Shown here piece by piece: positions 27,833 through 37,201 of a stretch of 64,000 nt of DNA (position 1 is the first letter of the stretch; each line of letters begins with the position of its first letter). The notes below the pieces were generated by a model. The model had not been told where the DNA came from and ran no database searches. It was given only the letters and a program-made list of their open reading frames with translations. The stretch comes from Pirellulales bacterium (lineage in GTDB: Bacteria; Planctomycetota; Planctomycetia; Pirellulales; JAEUIK01), in assembly GCA_019745975.1 (NCBI GenBank), contig JAIESQ010000031.1, positions 62,001 to 126,000 on the forward strand, given 5' to 3'. A program made the translations under genes and the position numbers.

Positions 27833-28483
27833 TCAGCCCGCGGCGGCTTCACGGCGAGCCCGCCAGGCTTCGAAAACCGCTGGCAGGATCGACACGAAGA
27901 CGATCCCGATGATCACAAACTCGAAGTACCTCTCGACGATCGGAATGTTGCCGAAGGCGTACCCCAGGATCACGAAGAACACGACCCAAACGATCCCTCC
28001 CACGACGTTGTAGCTGGCGAACCTAACGTAGCTCATCGAGCCGACGCCGGCCAGGAACGGGGCGAACGTGCGCACGATGGGCACAAAACGCGCGAGGATG
28101 ATCGTCTTGCCGCCGTAGCGCTCGTAGAAGCGGTGTGTCTTCTCAAGGTATTCGCGTTTGAGGAATCGCCCATTGGAGGTGAGCACTTTCGGACCCATAT
28201 ACCATCCGATCGCGTAATTGACGGCATCCCCGAGGATGGCCGCAACGCTCAGCAGTAGTATCAAAGTTACAGCGCTTAGTGGCCGCTCAGGCTTTGCTGC
28301 CATTGCACCAGCGGCGAACAGCAGCGAGTCGCCCGGCAGAATCGGGGTGACCACCAGGCCGGTCTCGCAGAAGATGATCGCGAATAGGATCAGGTAAATC
28401 CAAGTGCCATAAACTTGGACAATATCTTTGAGCTCTTTGTCGAGGTGCAAAAACAGGTCGATGAAGTCGCTGAAGTTTTCCAC
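27833..28483 (-). CDS. DedA-family integral membrane protein
   Basis: A 216-residue DedA protein with the family's hallmarks: VVTPILPGDSLLFAAGAMA, GDAVNYAIGWYMGPK, and the conserved F-arginine-G block TIILARFVPIVRTFAPFLAGVGSM. There are about five membrane segments. DedA proteins act in membrane lipid recycling, as likely undecaprenyl-phosphate or phospholipid flippases, and in the proton motive force. The start codon is GTG with GAGAGG upstream. Confidence 0.93.
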   Translation of the reverse strand: MENFSDFIDLFLHLDKELKDIVQVYGTWIYLILFAIIFCETGLVVTPILPGDSLLFAAGAMAAKPERPLSAVTLILLLSVAAILGDAVNYAIGWYMGPKVLTSNGRFLKREYLEKTHRFYERYGGKTIILARFVPIVRTFAPFLAGVGSMSYVRFASYNVVGGIVWVVFFVILGYAFGNIPIVERYFEFVIIGIVFVSILPAVFEAWRARREAAAG

Positions 28484-28854
28484 GTGTCAGGGCAGTCCTC
28501 TCGGCCGTGGGATTCTGCTTTGTGAGTTGACGGGCCGGCCAGCGTACACCTTCCGGCGTGCCATGAACACCGGGCTTGGCCAGCGGCAGAAGAAGTGCAA
28601 AGTCAAAATGCGAAGGGGACAGGTACATGATTTCGGCCGACGTGAGTTGGCAAGGGATGACTTCGGCGCACCGAGAAATGTACCAGTCCCCGACTTTGCA
28701 GCTCTCCTCAGGCTAGCGGCCCATGGTTTGCACATAGCGCTCGGCTGGCTACACTCATTCTTACCTCATGCCAGCCGGAACACGACTCGAACCGGCGAAT
28801 GCCCCGCCGCACGCGATGAAGCCCGCCATTCATGCACTCGGACCGAAGAGGCCC
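28484..28854. other. Intergenic gap with an inverted repeat
   Basis: About 370 bases between divergent genes. Its main feature is the inverted repeat at 28615-28691. The frame of the downstream gene can be extended upstream to 28768, but the signal peptide favours 28855. Confidence 0.5.
28615..28691. repeat. Inverted repeat with GGGGAC-GGTACAT ends
   Basis: The left end GGGGACAGGTACAT (28615-28628, continuing to 28636) and the right end ATGTACCAGTCCCC (28678-28691) are imperfect reverse complements, with ATTTC blocks just inside. Ends of this kind flank small palindromic elements mobilised by IS200-like (REP-associated) Y1 transposases in some genomes. No transposase lies here. Confidence 0.6.
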
Positions 28855-30117
28855 ATGATGAAGTTCACACGTGCCCTCACGGCGACCATTTTGCTCGGGT
28901 GTCTCGCGGTGGTTTGGCGTCAGTCGGTCGCGGCTGACTGGCCAGGGTGGCGTGGGTCCGACCGCACCGGGCTATGTCGTGAGACTGGGCTGCTGGCTTC
29001 CTGGCCCGAAGGGGGGCCGAAGCTGCTCTGGAATATCGAGGGGGTGGGCGAAGGCTATTCGACGCCATCAATCGTCAACGGCGTCTTGTTCGTCATGGGT
29101 AATCGCGACGGGCAAGAGCAGGTCATCGCCTGGGACGTCAAGAAAGAGCCACGCGAGCTGTGGGCCGCCACGCTTGGCCCCGTGCGACACGATGGTGCTG
29201 GTTACCCTGGCCCGCGCTGCACACCCACGTTCGACAAGGGGAAGCTCTACGCGCTGGGGCTTAATGGCGACCTGGTGTGTTTGAACGCTCGCGACGGCAA
29301 GCTCATCTGGCGGCGCGACCTGGTCGGCGAGCTCGGCGGCGCGGTGCCGAACTGGGGGTATTCGGAATCCCCCTTGGTGGCTGGCAACTGGGTGCTGTGC
29401 ACGCCGGGTGGGTCGCGGGCGACAATCGCCGCGCTCAACAAGCAAACCGGAGCGACGATCTGGGAATCTCCGGTCAGCGATGGCGCGGCATATAGCTCGA
29501 TCATTCCCGCGCGGTTGACCGGCCGCGACCAGTTCGTGCAGTTCACGGCACGCGGCGTGATCGGCGTGGCTGCTAGCGACGGCAAGTTTCTCTGGCGCTG
29601 GGACGCGCCGGCCAATGGCACCGCGAATTGCTCGACGCCGATTGCCGTCGGCGAGGATCACATCTTCGCTGCCTCGGGCTATGGCACCGGCGGCGGCGTC
29701 GTGGAAATCAAATCCGCGGGAGATGCGGTCACGGCCGACGAGGTCTATTTCACGAAGGACATGAAGAACCATCATGGCGGAGTGATCTTGCTCAACGGTT
29801 TCTTGTTTGGCTCGAACGATCCCGGACTACTGACGTGCCTGGACGCCAACACAGGCAAGGTGAAGTGGCGCGACCGTAGTTGCGGCAAAGGCTCGCTCCT
29901 GTATGCCGACGGCCACTTCTACGTGCGCAGCGAGGAAGGACTCGTCAGCCTGGTGGAAGCAACCCCCGATGGCTTTCATCTCAAGGGGCGTTTCGAGCAG
30001 CCAGATCGCACCGGAGCTCCAAGCTGGCCGCACCCGGTGATTGCCGACGGACGGCTGTTTCTACGGGATCAGAATCGCCTGCTCTGCTACGGCATCCGGA
30101 GTGACGAAGGCTCTTGA
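28855..30117 (+). CDS. Exported PQQ-binding-like beta-propeller protein
   Basis: A 420-residue protein with a signal peptide (FTRALTATILLGCLAVVWRQ). The planctomycete-type opening ADWPGWRGSDRTGLCRE is followed by repeated propeller blades with the W-motif (GDLVCLNARDGKLIWRRDL, IAALNKQTGATIWESPV, GVAASDGKFLWRWD). Such eight-bladed propellers resemble PQQ dehydrogenases and BamB but usually lack enzymatic residues. It is exported and its role is unknown. The ATG pair at 28855 follows GAAGAGG. Its 3' end overlaps that of the convergent ATP-grasp gene by 31 nt. Confidence 0.87.
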   Translation: MMKFTRALTATILLGCLAVVWRQSVAADWPGWRGSDRTGLCRETGLLASWPEGGPKLLWNIEGVGEGYSTPSIVNGVLFVMGNRDGQEQVIAWDVKKEPRELWAATLGPVRHDGAGYPGPRCTPTFDKGKLYALGLNGDLVCLNARDGKLIWRRDLVGELGGAVPNWGYSESPLVAGNWVLCTPGGSRATIAALNKQTGATIWESPVSDGAAYSSIIPARLTGRDQFVQFTARGVIGVAASDGKFLWRWDAPANGTANCSTPIAVGEDHIFAASGYGTGGGVVEIKSAGDAVTADEVYFTKDMKNHHGGVILLNGFLFGSNDPGLLTCLDANTGKVKWRDRSCGKGSLLYADGHFYVRSEEGLVSLVEATPDGFHLKGRFEQPDRTGAPSWPHPVIADGRLFLRDQNRLLCYGIRSDEGS

Positions 30118-31313
30118 TGCCCAAGTGCTTGCAAATGCCGGCGCAAGGTCGACGCGCGGCGACGTAGCTTGCCTCGCACGGTCGACAGATCGCCGCACTC
30201 GATTAAGGTTACGACCGGTGAACCGCCGGGAATTGCCGTGCCGGCTGCGGGGATGTCGGCGACCTGGTACGGCGGCACTCCGACGTACCAGTGACGTGGC
30301 GTGCCGCCGGTTTCGCGCCGTGCATCGTTGGCCGCGTGCCAACGGCGATTCAACGATCGAGGGACGACAAAGTCACACGGCGCGTACACGATCGCTTTGC
30401 CTGCACAAGTGCGCTGCCTTTTCAATCGCGAGGATGGTAGCTCGCCGGCGTCGCACGCTTGAACGTGCAAACCGATGAGCGAAACGCCGGATGCTAGTTC
30501 GAGCACTTCAGCCGATGCCGGGTAGCGCGGATTGACATCGACGGGCCATAGGCGACCGTGTTGATCGCGAATCATGTCGACGCCGAACAGCCCCTGCAAC
30601 TGGTACGTTTTGGCCAGGCATGAGCCGATCGTTTCCAATTGCGCCACGATCCGCGGCGACGGGTGAAGCGGCCCGATCGAGCCGGCGTACGCAAACGGCT
30701 GCGCGCCGCGCCACCGCGTGCCGACAAGCTGCTCGGTGACGCCTAGCAACCGCGCGTCGGAATTGCCGCCTAGATAGACAGCCGCGATGCTGCGACCATC
30801 AATACGCTGTTGAAAGTACCACTTGCCGGAGCGGTGCCGCACGGTCCCATCCCAAGCGTGAACCCCAAGTCCGCCGCTCGACGCGGTGGATTTGATCAAC
30901 CAGCGGCCGTCGGCCGGCGGTGAATCGCTGGCACGACGGAGCTGTGGTACTTCGATCGTCGCCCGGCGCAGGGTTTCGGCAACGTCCCGGGGATCGCGCA
31001 CGCGGCGCAGCACTGCTGCTGAGTTACCCCACAGCGGGCGCTCGCGCGCGATCGCGTCCACGATCCGCGGGTGATTCTCAAGACCACCGGTGTACAACCA
31101 GGGGAACGCAGGGAGTCTTCGCGCGGCGCCTGCCAGCCCACCTGGCCATCGCGCGACACGCATTGCAACACAACGTGCTGCGAGGTCCTCATCAGCAAAT
31201 AGATCGAGCGCCGCTGGTTTCAAGCCGGCGGATAGCACCGAGAACGCGGCGGCGCGGGCACTCGCGCCGGCGATCAGGAGGTCAGCTTCAGTCGTGGCGT
31301 AACGAGCTGGCAT
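30087..31313 (-). CDS. ATP-grasp domain protein
   Basis: A 408-residue protein. The N-terminal domain opens with a Rossmann-like DLLIAGASARAAAFSVL. The ATP-grasp core follows: a lysine in RWLIKSTASSGGLGVHAWD (the glycine-rich lid loop) and Mg ligands in GLFGVDMIRD and WPVDVNPRYPAS (Asp and Asn). The family forms carboxylate-amine or carboxylate-thiol ligations. Similar unassigned ATP-grasp proteins occur in tetrahydromethanopterin one-carbon gene sets of planctomycetes and methylotrophs. I recall that association, but no other C1 gene is present in this window. Confidence 0.75.
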   Translation of the reverse strand: MPARYATTEADLLIAGASARAAAFSVLSAGLKPAALDLFADEDLAARCVAMRVARWPGGLAGAARRLPAFPWLYTGGLENHPRIVDAIARERPLWGNSAAVLRRVRDPRDVAETLRRATIEVPQLRRASDSPPADGRWLIKSTASSGGLGVHAWDGTVRHRSGKWYFQQRIDGRSIAAVYLGGNSDARLLGVTEQLVGTRWRGAQPFAYAGSIGPLHPSPRIVAQLETIGSCLAKTYQLQGLFGVDMIRDQHGRLWPVDVNPRYPASAEVLELASGVSLIGLHVQACDAGELPSSRLKRQRTCAGKAIVYAPCDFVVPRSLNRRWHAANDARRETGGTPRHWYVGVPPYQVADIPAAGTAIPGGSPVVTLIECGDLSTVRGKLRRRASTLRRHLQALGHQEPSSLRMP

Positions 31314-31542
31314 GGCACGTTCATGTTACTAGCCACGCGGCGGTTTGAATTTGGGCCCGTTGAAAGGAGCTCCCGGCGTTGACGCCCACCCTTGGCACAG
31401 TAGAATAACCCGTTTCGCCCCGGCAGGTTACGAACGGCCGTGGCGACTGACGTGTCGATGACTGAATGGGATCGACTGCAGCGACGGGCCGCGACTGCTC
31501 GCGCCCATCGCCGGCGATCGATCGGCAGCGGAGTTCGCTCGT

Positions 31543-32424
31543 TTGGAAGAGGCCATCGTCAAAGCGGATGTGCTGATCGAGGCGCTCGGCTGGATCCGCA
31601 AATTCCGCGACAAAGTCACAGTCATCAAGCTCGGGGGCAGCGTCATGGAAGACGAGAATGCCCTGCGACATTTGCTGCTGGACATCGTCTTCATGGAGAC
31701 GGTGGGTATGCGGCCGGTGGTGGTACACGGCGGTGGAGCGGCCATCAATCGAGCGATGGAGGCCAGCGGCCTGGAACCGCGGTTTATCCAGGGGCGGCGC
31801 TATACCGACGCAGCCACGCGCGATGTGGTCGAACGCACCCTGGCTGGTGAGGTCAACGAGCACCTGGTGAATCGGATCGAAGAGCTGGGGGGGCGCGCCG
31901 CGCCTCTGAACTTCCAAACGACAAACGTCTTGTTCGGTCGCCGCATGACGCTGGCCGATGATACCGGCCAGCCGATCGATCTGGGCTTTGTGGGTGAAGT
32001 CACGCGCGTCGACCGCACGACCATCGACAACTTGTGCTACGCCGGGATCGTGCCGGTGATTCCCTCAATGTGCCTCGACGACGCGGGCGAAAAGCTGAAT
32101 GTGAACGCTGACACCGCCGCGCAGGCCGTGGCGCAGAGTATGGGCGCCGAGAAGCTGGTGTTCTTGAGCGACGTCAACGGCGTCCGCAAGGATAAGCACG
32201 ATCCAGCGTCGCTGATCAACTCGCTCACGGCCGAGCAAGCGCAGGAGCTGATCGCCAGCGGCGCCATCGACGCGGGCATGATCCCGAAGGTCGAAGCCTG
32301 CCTCGACATCCTCGACCACGGCGTCCGCAAGATCCATATCATCGACGGCCGGTTGCGGCACTCGTTGTTGTTGGAGATTTACACGAGCCACGGCGTGGGG
32401 ACAGAGATTATCAAGGAGCGTTAG
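31543..32424 (+). CDS. argB: Acetylglutamate kinase
   Basis: A 293-residue amino-acid kinase that phosphorylates N-acetylglutamate in arginine synthesis. Key motifs are VIKLGGSVM (residues 26-34), [14 protein letters not shown] (acetylglutamate-binding loop), [14 protein letters not shown] and the ATP-side [10 protein letters not shown]. The start is uncertain: TTG at 31543 fits homologues beginning near (M)DEAI.KADVL, whereas GTG at 31564 would shorten the N-terminal helix. argD and argF follow on the same strand, so this is the first gene of an arginine cluster. Confidence 0.95.
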   Translation: MEEAIVKADVLIEALGWIRKFRDKVTVIKLGGSVMEDENALRHLLLDIVFMETVGMRPVVVHGGGAAINRAMEASGLEPRFIQGRRYTDAATRDVVERTLAGEVNEHLVNRIEELGGRAAPLNFQTTNVLFGRRMTLADDTGQPIDLGFVGEVTRVDRTTIDNLCYAGIVPVIPSMCLDDAGEKLNVNADTAAQAVAQSMGAEKLVFLSDVNGVRKDKHDPASLINSLTAEQAQELIASGAIDAGMIPKVEACLDILDHGVRKIHIIDGRLRHSLLLEIYTSHGVGTEIIKER

Positions 32425-32527
32425 CGCAACGCGCGCCAAAGTCGTTTGCGAACCTGCCGGGGAGCGGGGCTGTCTGAATTGTTTTGGCCCCCAAACCCAA
32501 CCACGTACCGTCAACAGGATTGAGAAC

Positions 32528-33730
32528 ATGATGGCCACGGCTACCTTGAGCTCGGCTGAAACGATCCGGCTATTCGATCGCTATGTCGTGCCGAATTATG
32601 GGCGCTATCCCGTCTGTCTGGTGCGCGGCGAAGGTTCGTACGTCTGGGACGCCGAGGGGCAGCGCTACCTCGATTTCTTTCCCGGCTGGGGGTGCAACTT
32701 GCTGGGGCATTGCCCCGAGCCGATCGTGCGGGCCGTGCAAGACCAGGTGGCCACGCTGATTCACGTGCCGAACACGTGGTACACGGAACAGCAAGGGCAG
32801 TGGGCGCGGCTGTTGAGCGAGCGTAGCTTCGGCGGGCAAGCGTTTTTCTGTAACTCGGGGGCTGAAGCCAACGAAGCCGCGATCAAGCTGGTGCGGCTGC
32901 ACAGCTCCAAGCCGCGCTACAAGATCATTACGTTCACTGGCGGATTCCACGGCCGGACACTGGCGGCGACCACAGCCACGGCGCAGCCCAAGTATCATGA
33001 AGGGCTCGGCCCGCTTGTGGCCGGATTCGTGTACGCCCCCTTCGGCGATCTGGACGCCGTCAAAGGTCTGATCGACGGCGAGACCGCTGCGATCATGATC
33101 GAACCGGTGCAGGGCGAAGGGGGAATTCGCATTCCCGCGCAAGAGTTCTTGCCAGGGCTCCGCGATCTATGCGATGAGCACGGGTTACTCCTGGTGTTCG
33201 ACGAAGTGCAAACCGGACTGGGGCGCACCGGGCAGTGGTTCGCATACCAGCATTATGGCGTCGTGCCCGAGATCATGACGCTTGCCAAGGCGCTCTGCGG
33301 CGGCGTGGCAGGTGGGGCGCTGCTGACAACACCCGAGATCGCCAAGAGCCTTCGCCCTGGGATGCACGCCGCCACGTTTGGCGGCAATCCGTTGGCGGCG
33401 CGTGCCGGGATCGCCGCGATCGAGATGATCGAGCAGGAAGACTTGCTGGCGCACGCCCGGCGATTGAGCGAGGTTTTTCGAGAGCGACTCTGCGCGATCG
33501 CCGAGGCCTGTAACCTGGTGCGCGAGGTGCGCATTCTGGGGATGATGCTGGGCTTGGAGCTAACGATTCCCGGCGCGCCGATCGTCGAAGCCTGCATGCA
33601 GCGCAAGCTGTTGATCAACTGCACGCAGCAGACGGTGCTGCGGCTGCTGCCGGCGATGAACCTGACCGAGGCTCAATTGCACGAAGGTTGCGACCTCTTG
33701 ACCGACGCCTTGCAGAGCCACTCCGCCTGA
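32528..33730 (+). CDS. argD: Acetylornithine aminotransferase
   Basis: A 400-residue class III PLP aminotransferase that makes N-acetylornithine. Signatures are FPGWGCNLLGHCPE, FFCNSGAEANEAAIKLVR, the cofactor Asp in LVFDEVQTGLGRTG and the PLP-binding Lys in IMTLAKALCGG. It lies 103 nt downstream of argB and 31 nt upstream of argF. Only the immediate neighbours identify it as argD rather than an ornithine or GABA aminotransferase. The length is typical. Confidence 0.94.
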   Translation: MMATATLSSAETIRLFDRYVVPNYGRYPVCLVRGEGSYVWDAEGQRYLDFFPGWGCNLLGHCPEPIVRAVQDQVATLIHVPNTWYTEQQGQWARLLSERSFGGQAFFCNSGAEANEAAIKLVRLHSSKPRYKIITFTGGFHGRTLAATTATAQPKYHEGLGPLVAGFVYAPFGDLDAVKGLIDGETAAIMIEPVQGEGGIRIPAQEFLPGLRDLCDEHGLLLVFDEVQTGLGRTGQWFAYQHYGVVPEIMTLAKALCGGVAGGALLTTPEIAKSLRPGMHAATFGGNPLAARAGIAAIEMIEQEDLLAHARRLSEVFRERLCAIAEACNLVREVRILGMMLGLELTIPGAPIVEACMQRKLLINCTQQTVLRLLPAMNLTEAQLHEGCDLLTDALQSHSA

Positions 33731-33761
33731 CGCGCCGCCCGCCCTACCTGCCGAGAACGCC

Positions 33762-34673
33762 ATGCGACATCTACTGAGCCTTGCCGATTTGCAGGCGGCC
33801 GAAATCGAGCGGATCTTCACGATCACCGAAGACTTGAAGAGCAAGTGCCGCGAGGGAGTTCGCGATTCTTTGCTCCCCGGCCGAGTCATGGCGCTGTTGT
33901 TCGAGAAGCCGTCGCTGCGCACGCGCTGCAGCTTCGAAGCCGGCATGATTCACCTGGGCGGCAGCAGTCTGTGGCTCGGCGAGGAAGCGGGTTGGGGCTC
34001 GCGCGAAAGTCTCGAGGATTTTGGCCGTGTGCTTAGCCAGTATGTCGACGTAATCGTGGTTCGCGCCAATCGCCATCAAACCGCCGAGAAGCTTTCGCGA
34101 TATTGCGAGTGCTCAATTATCAACGGCTTGACCGACTACGAACACCCCTGCCAGGCGCTGGCTGACCTGTACACCCTGCGCGAGCGTATCGGGGCGTTCC
34201 GCGGAAAAACGCTGGCGTACGTTGGCGACGCCAACAACGTGGCCCGCAGCCTGGCGATGGGGTGCGGACGCGCCGGGTTGCGGCTGGTGATGGCAACGCC
34301 GCAGCGTTATCAGTTCGACTCGAAGTTCGTCAGTCGCCTCAAGACAGAAGTTCCCGACCTCGAACTGGTGGTGACAACCGACCCGGTCGAGGCCGTGCGC
34401 GAGGCCGCGGCCGTGTATACCGACGTGTGGGCGAGCATGGGGCAGGAAGCCGAGCGCGAAGCGCGCCTGCGCGAGTTCGCTCCCTACCAGGTGAACGGCA
34501 AACTGATGTCGCAAGCGCCAGCCGGGGCATTTTTCATGCACTGTCTGCCAGCCCATCGCGGCGAGGAAGTCACCGACGAAGTCATCGACAGCCCACAAAG
34601 CATCGTCATCGAGCAGGCGGCCAACCGACTGCACGTGCAGAAGGGCGTGCTGGCCTGGCTGTTGAGTCGTTAG
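33762..34673 (+). CDS. argF: Ornithine carbamoyltransferase
   Basis: A 303-residue enzyme that forms citrulline from ornithine and carbamoyl phosphate. The carbamoyl-phosphate loop is SLRTRCSFE at 51-59 (the SLRTR variant is common), then HPCQALADLYTL. Ornithine-binding motifs are DVWASMGQE and the catalytic HCLPAHRGEEVTDEV. The start ATG lies 31 nt after argD, so cotranscription is likely. rph follows after 82 nt. Confidence 0.96.
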   Translation: MRHLLSLADLQAAEIERIFTITEDLKSKCREGVRDSLLPGRVMALLFEKPSLRTRCSFEAGMIHLGGSSLWLGEEAGWGSRESLEDFGRVLSQYVDVIVVRANRHQTAEKLSRYCECSIINGLTDYEHPCQALADLYTLRERIGAFRGKTLAYVGDANNVARSLAMGCGRAGLRLVMATPQRYQFDSKFVSRLKTEVPDLELVVTTDPVEAVREAAAVYTDVWASMGQEAEREARLREFAPYQVNGKLMSQAPAGAFFMHCLPAHRGEEVTDEVIDSPQSIVIEQAANRLHVQKGVLAWLLSR

Positions 34674-34755
34674 CGATTTGGTGTCGCGAGTCGCCCGCAT
34701 GGATTGCATATTTCCCAGGTTGGTGTAACCGCATTCTTTAGGGTCGGAAGGCACG

Positions 34756-35493
34756 ATGGCTAACCCAGCGCGGCACGACGGCCGGCGATCCGATGAACTG
34801 CGACCGTTGCGGATTCGTCGACGCTACCTGCGCACGGTGCCCGGCAGCGTGCTTATCGAGGCGGGGGGCACGCGCGTGCTCTGTACCGCCACAATCAGCG
34901 ACGACCTGCCCAAATGGCGCGAAGCAGCCGGCCAGGGCTGGCTGACCGCTGAGTACAACATGCTGCCGGCCAGCACAACGCCGCGCAAGCAGCGCGAACG
35001 GGGCGGCAAACTTGATGGCCGCACCGCTGAAATCCAGCGATTAATTGGCCGCAGTCTGCGGGCCGTGATGGACTTCGCGGCGCTGGGCCCTCGCACCATG
35101 ACGGTCGATTGCGACGTGCTCGAAGCCGATGGTGGGACGCGCACTGCAAGCGTCACCGGTTCGTTTGTCGCGCTGGTCGACGCCTTGCACGCGCTCCCCG
35201 ACGGTGCCGCGCTGGCCCGGTCGGCATTAACCGGGAGCGTGGCCGCCGTGAGCGTGGGAATCGTCGCCGGGCGACCTCTTTTGGATCTCGACTATCGCGA
35301 GGATGTCGCCGCAGCAGTCGACATGAATGTGGTGATGACGGGGGCTGGCCGCTTTGTGGAGCTGCAATCGACCGGCGAGGAAGACACCTTCAGCGAGAAA
35401 GAGCTCGCGGCCATGCTCAAGCTTGCCCGCGGCGGCATTGCCGAGCTAGCTGCGGCGCAAGCAAAAGCGCTCGGCAAAGCGCGGCCCAGGTAA
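34756..35493 (+). CDS. rph: Ribonuclease PH
   Basis: A 245-residue phosphorolytic 3'-exoribonuclease that trims tRNA 3' ends. Family motifs are RPLRIRRRYLRTVPGSVLIE, GWLTAEYNMLPAST, RGGKLDGRTAEIQRLIGRSLRAV with the phosphate-binding Arg, and LDLDYREDVAAAVDMNVVMT. The length is normal for the family (about 240). It ends the + strand housekeeping run after argF. Confidence 0.96.
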   Translation: MANPARHDGRRSDELRPLRIRRRYLRTVPGSVLIEAGGTRVLCTATISDDLPKWREAAGQGWLTAEYNMLPASTTPRKQRERGGKLDGRTAEIQRLIGRSLRAVMDFAALGPRTMTVDCDVLEADGGTRTASVTGSFVALVDALHALPDGAALARSALTGSVAAVSVGIVAGRPLLDLDYREDVAAAVDMNVVMTGAGRFVELQSTGEEDTFSEKELAAMLKLARGGIAELAAAQAKALGKARPR

Positions 35494-35549
35494 ACCGTCG
35501 CTCTGGAGTGGTCGTTTTGCAGCTCCGCTCAGGGGACTAGAATACGGAT

Positions 35550-36257
35550 ATGAACGAGCCAGTCGTTTCAACGTCGACGACGCAATCTGCCATGCCGGCA
35601 CCGGCCGAGCAGCCGCTGGTCGAGCAGGCCCCGATCGACCTGGGTGACTCGGTCGTGACGCTCGACGACATCGGTTGGGACCTGTACGTGAAGCTGTGCG
35701 ACGCTAGCGAGAGCCGGCATGTGCGCATGTACTACGACGACGGGGTGCTCGAGATGATGTCTCCTTCGCGGCTGCACGAGCGCTGGGCAAGGATGACAGC
35801 GAGATTCCTCGACGTTGTCGCTGAAGAGCTTGATCTCAACTTTCAAAGTTGCGGCTCCATGACCGTACGGCGCAAAGACCGTCGCAAGGGATTCGAGCCC
35901 GACAACTGTTACTACCTGACGCACGAGCCGCAGTTGCGAGTTTGTCGCGAGCTCGACTTCGAGGTCGACCCGCCACCCGACCTGGCGATCGAAGTGGACC
36001 TGCAGCGGCGCTTCGAGAGCAAACTGCCGATTTACGAAGCGTTCAAAGTTCCTGAGCTCTGGAACTACGATGGTCGAGCACTGCGGGTCTACCAGTTGCA
36101 ATCCAGCGGCGGCTACTTGCAGGTGGAGTCAAGTCATTACTTCCCGGTGCTTGCGTTATCCGAAATCGAGCGCCGCTTGCCTGATGCTGTAACAGGACGC
36201 GAAACGACGGTGCTGCGCGACTTTCGTGCTTGGGTGCGCGCGAATCTCATCCACTGA
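35550..36257 (+). CDS. Uma2-family (DUF820) putative endonuclease
   Basis: A 235-residue protein. An N-terminal Ala/Pro-rich tail of about 35 residues precedes a Uma2/DUF820 domain with the PD-(D/E)XK-like signature PDLAIEVDLQRR. The usual KLPIYEAFKVPELWNYDG follows, in which E and K/Y positions match the family. Uma2 proteins are abundant in cyanobacteria and planctomycetes, and their function is unproven. The start ATG lies 57 nt after rph but no operon link is evident. Confidence 0.88.
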   Translation: MNEPVVSTSTTQSAMPAPAEQPLVEQAPIDLGDSVVTLDDIGWDLYVKLCDASESRHVRMYYDDGVLEMMSPSRLHERWARMTARFLDVVAEELDLNFQSCGSMTVRRKDRRKGFEPDNCYYLTHEPQLRVCRELDFEVDPPPDLAIEVDLQRRFESKLPIYEAFKVPELWNYDGRALRVYQLQSSGGYLQVESSHYFPVLALSEIERRLPDAVTGRETTVLRDFRAWVRANLIH

Positions 36258-36311
36258 TCGCGGCTTGGCGACCGCCCTAGGTACCGCAACACACGTTCCG
36301 GCAGTGCGCGA

Positions 36312-36800
36312 CTACGAGAACATGCCTGACGAGCCGCGGGCTTCGAAGGCGTTTTCGATGTGCTCGATCGTCGGCTGCCGCGCGGCGCTGGGCCAGGTGA
36401 TGGCCACTACGTCGAAGCGGGCTGGTTGGTCCAGCAGCGAGTGGAACTTGAGATAGGCCAGCGCCAAACGCGTCAGTCGCGTCTGCTTGTGTTCGTCGAT
36501 CGCCTCGGCCGGATGCCCCGCCGCGTGCGACTCCCGCGTCTTGACTTCGACAAAGACGATCGTGCGCGGGCTGGTGCGCGAATCGACGGCCACCAAATCG
36601 ATCTCGCCGATCCGCTGGCGCTGTCCGCGGGCGACGATCGCAAAGCCTTTGCGCTGCAGGAAGCGCGCGGCTGCTTGTTCGCCGCGCTGCCCGATCGTCG
36701 GCGTCGGTCGCCAGCGATTTATCCAGGGCTGGTTTGTCAACCAGGCCCTGATGCGTGGCGGGAATAGCAACACCTCGAGCGCCCCCGATCTCGTGGCCAT
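36312..36800 (-). CDS. YraN/UPF0102-family nuclease-like protein
   Basis: A 162-residue protein with the UPF0102 pattern GQRGEQAAARFLQRKGFAIV. RQRIGEIDLVAVD and IVFVEVKTRESH follow, together giving the Holliday-junction-resolvase-like D-E-x-K site. The family's biological role is unclear. It follows rplS on the minus strand by 32 nt, as in many bacteria with the rpsP-trmD-rplS cluster. An apparent longer frame runs through rplS in another phase and was rejected; the ATG at 36800 was chosen. Confidence 0.85.
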   Translation of the reverse strand: MATRSGALEVLLFPPRIRAWLTNQPWINRWRPTPTIGQRGEQAAARFLQRKGFAIVARGQRQRIGEIDLVAVDSRTSPRTIVFVEVKTRESHAAGHPAEAIDEHKQTRLTRLALAYLKFHSLLDQPARFDVVAITWPSAARQPTIEHIENAFEARGSSGMFS

Positions 36801-36832
36801 CGCGGCCGAAAGACCGGGATGGCGAACGTCGG

Positions 36833-37201
36833 CTATTCTCCCTTCTTGCGATCCCCGCGACGCTCGCGCAAGCGCACAGCCTTGCCGACCCGCTCGCGCA
36901 AATAGTAGAGCTTTGCGCGGCGCACGACACCCGACCGCTTGACTTCGATCTTCGCCACGCGCGGCGAGTGCAGCGGGAACTTTCGCTCGACCCCCTCGCC
37001 CTGCACAATGCGGCGCACGGTGAACGTTTCGCGCAGGCCCGAGCCAGCACGGGCGATCACAACTCCGTTGAAAATCTGGATGCGCTCCTTTTCGCCTTCG
37101 AGAATGCGCGTGTGCACGTCGACGGTGTCGCCGATCTCGAAATTGGGAATCTCGGCCTTGAGCTGGGGCTGTTCGACCAGGGCGATAATCTGCTGGCTCA
37201 T
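36833..37201 (-). CDS. rplS: 50S ribosomal protein L19
   Basis: A 122-residue L19, which sits at the 30S-50S interface. Recognisable blocks are [40 protein letters not shown], and [21 protein letters not shown] with the C-terminal [15 protein letters not shown]. The first ATG overlaps the trmD stop by 4 nt (ATGA), consistent with a translationally coupled ffh-rpsP-trmD-rplS operon. Confidence 0.97.
   Translation of the reverse strand: MSQQIIALVEQPQLKAEIPNFEIGDTVDVHTRILEGEKERIQIFNGVVIARAGSGLRETFTVRRIVQGEGVERKFPLHSPRVAKIEVKRSGVVRRAKLYYLRERVGKAVRLRERRGDRKKGE

Noticed and set aside
31440-31850. 136-codon frame overlapping the argB start
   Set aside because: Out of phase with argB, basic and low-complexity, without a family match.
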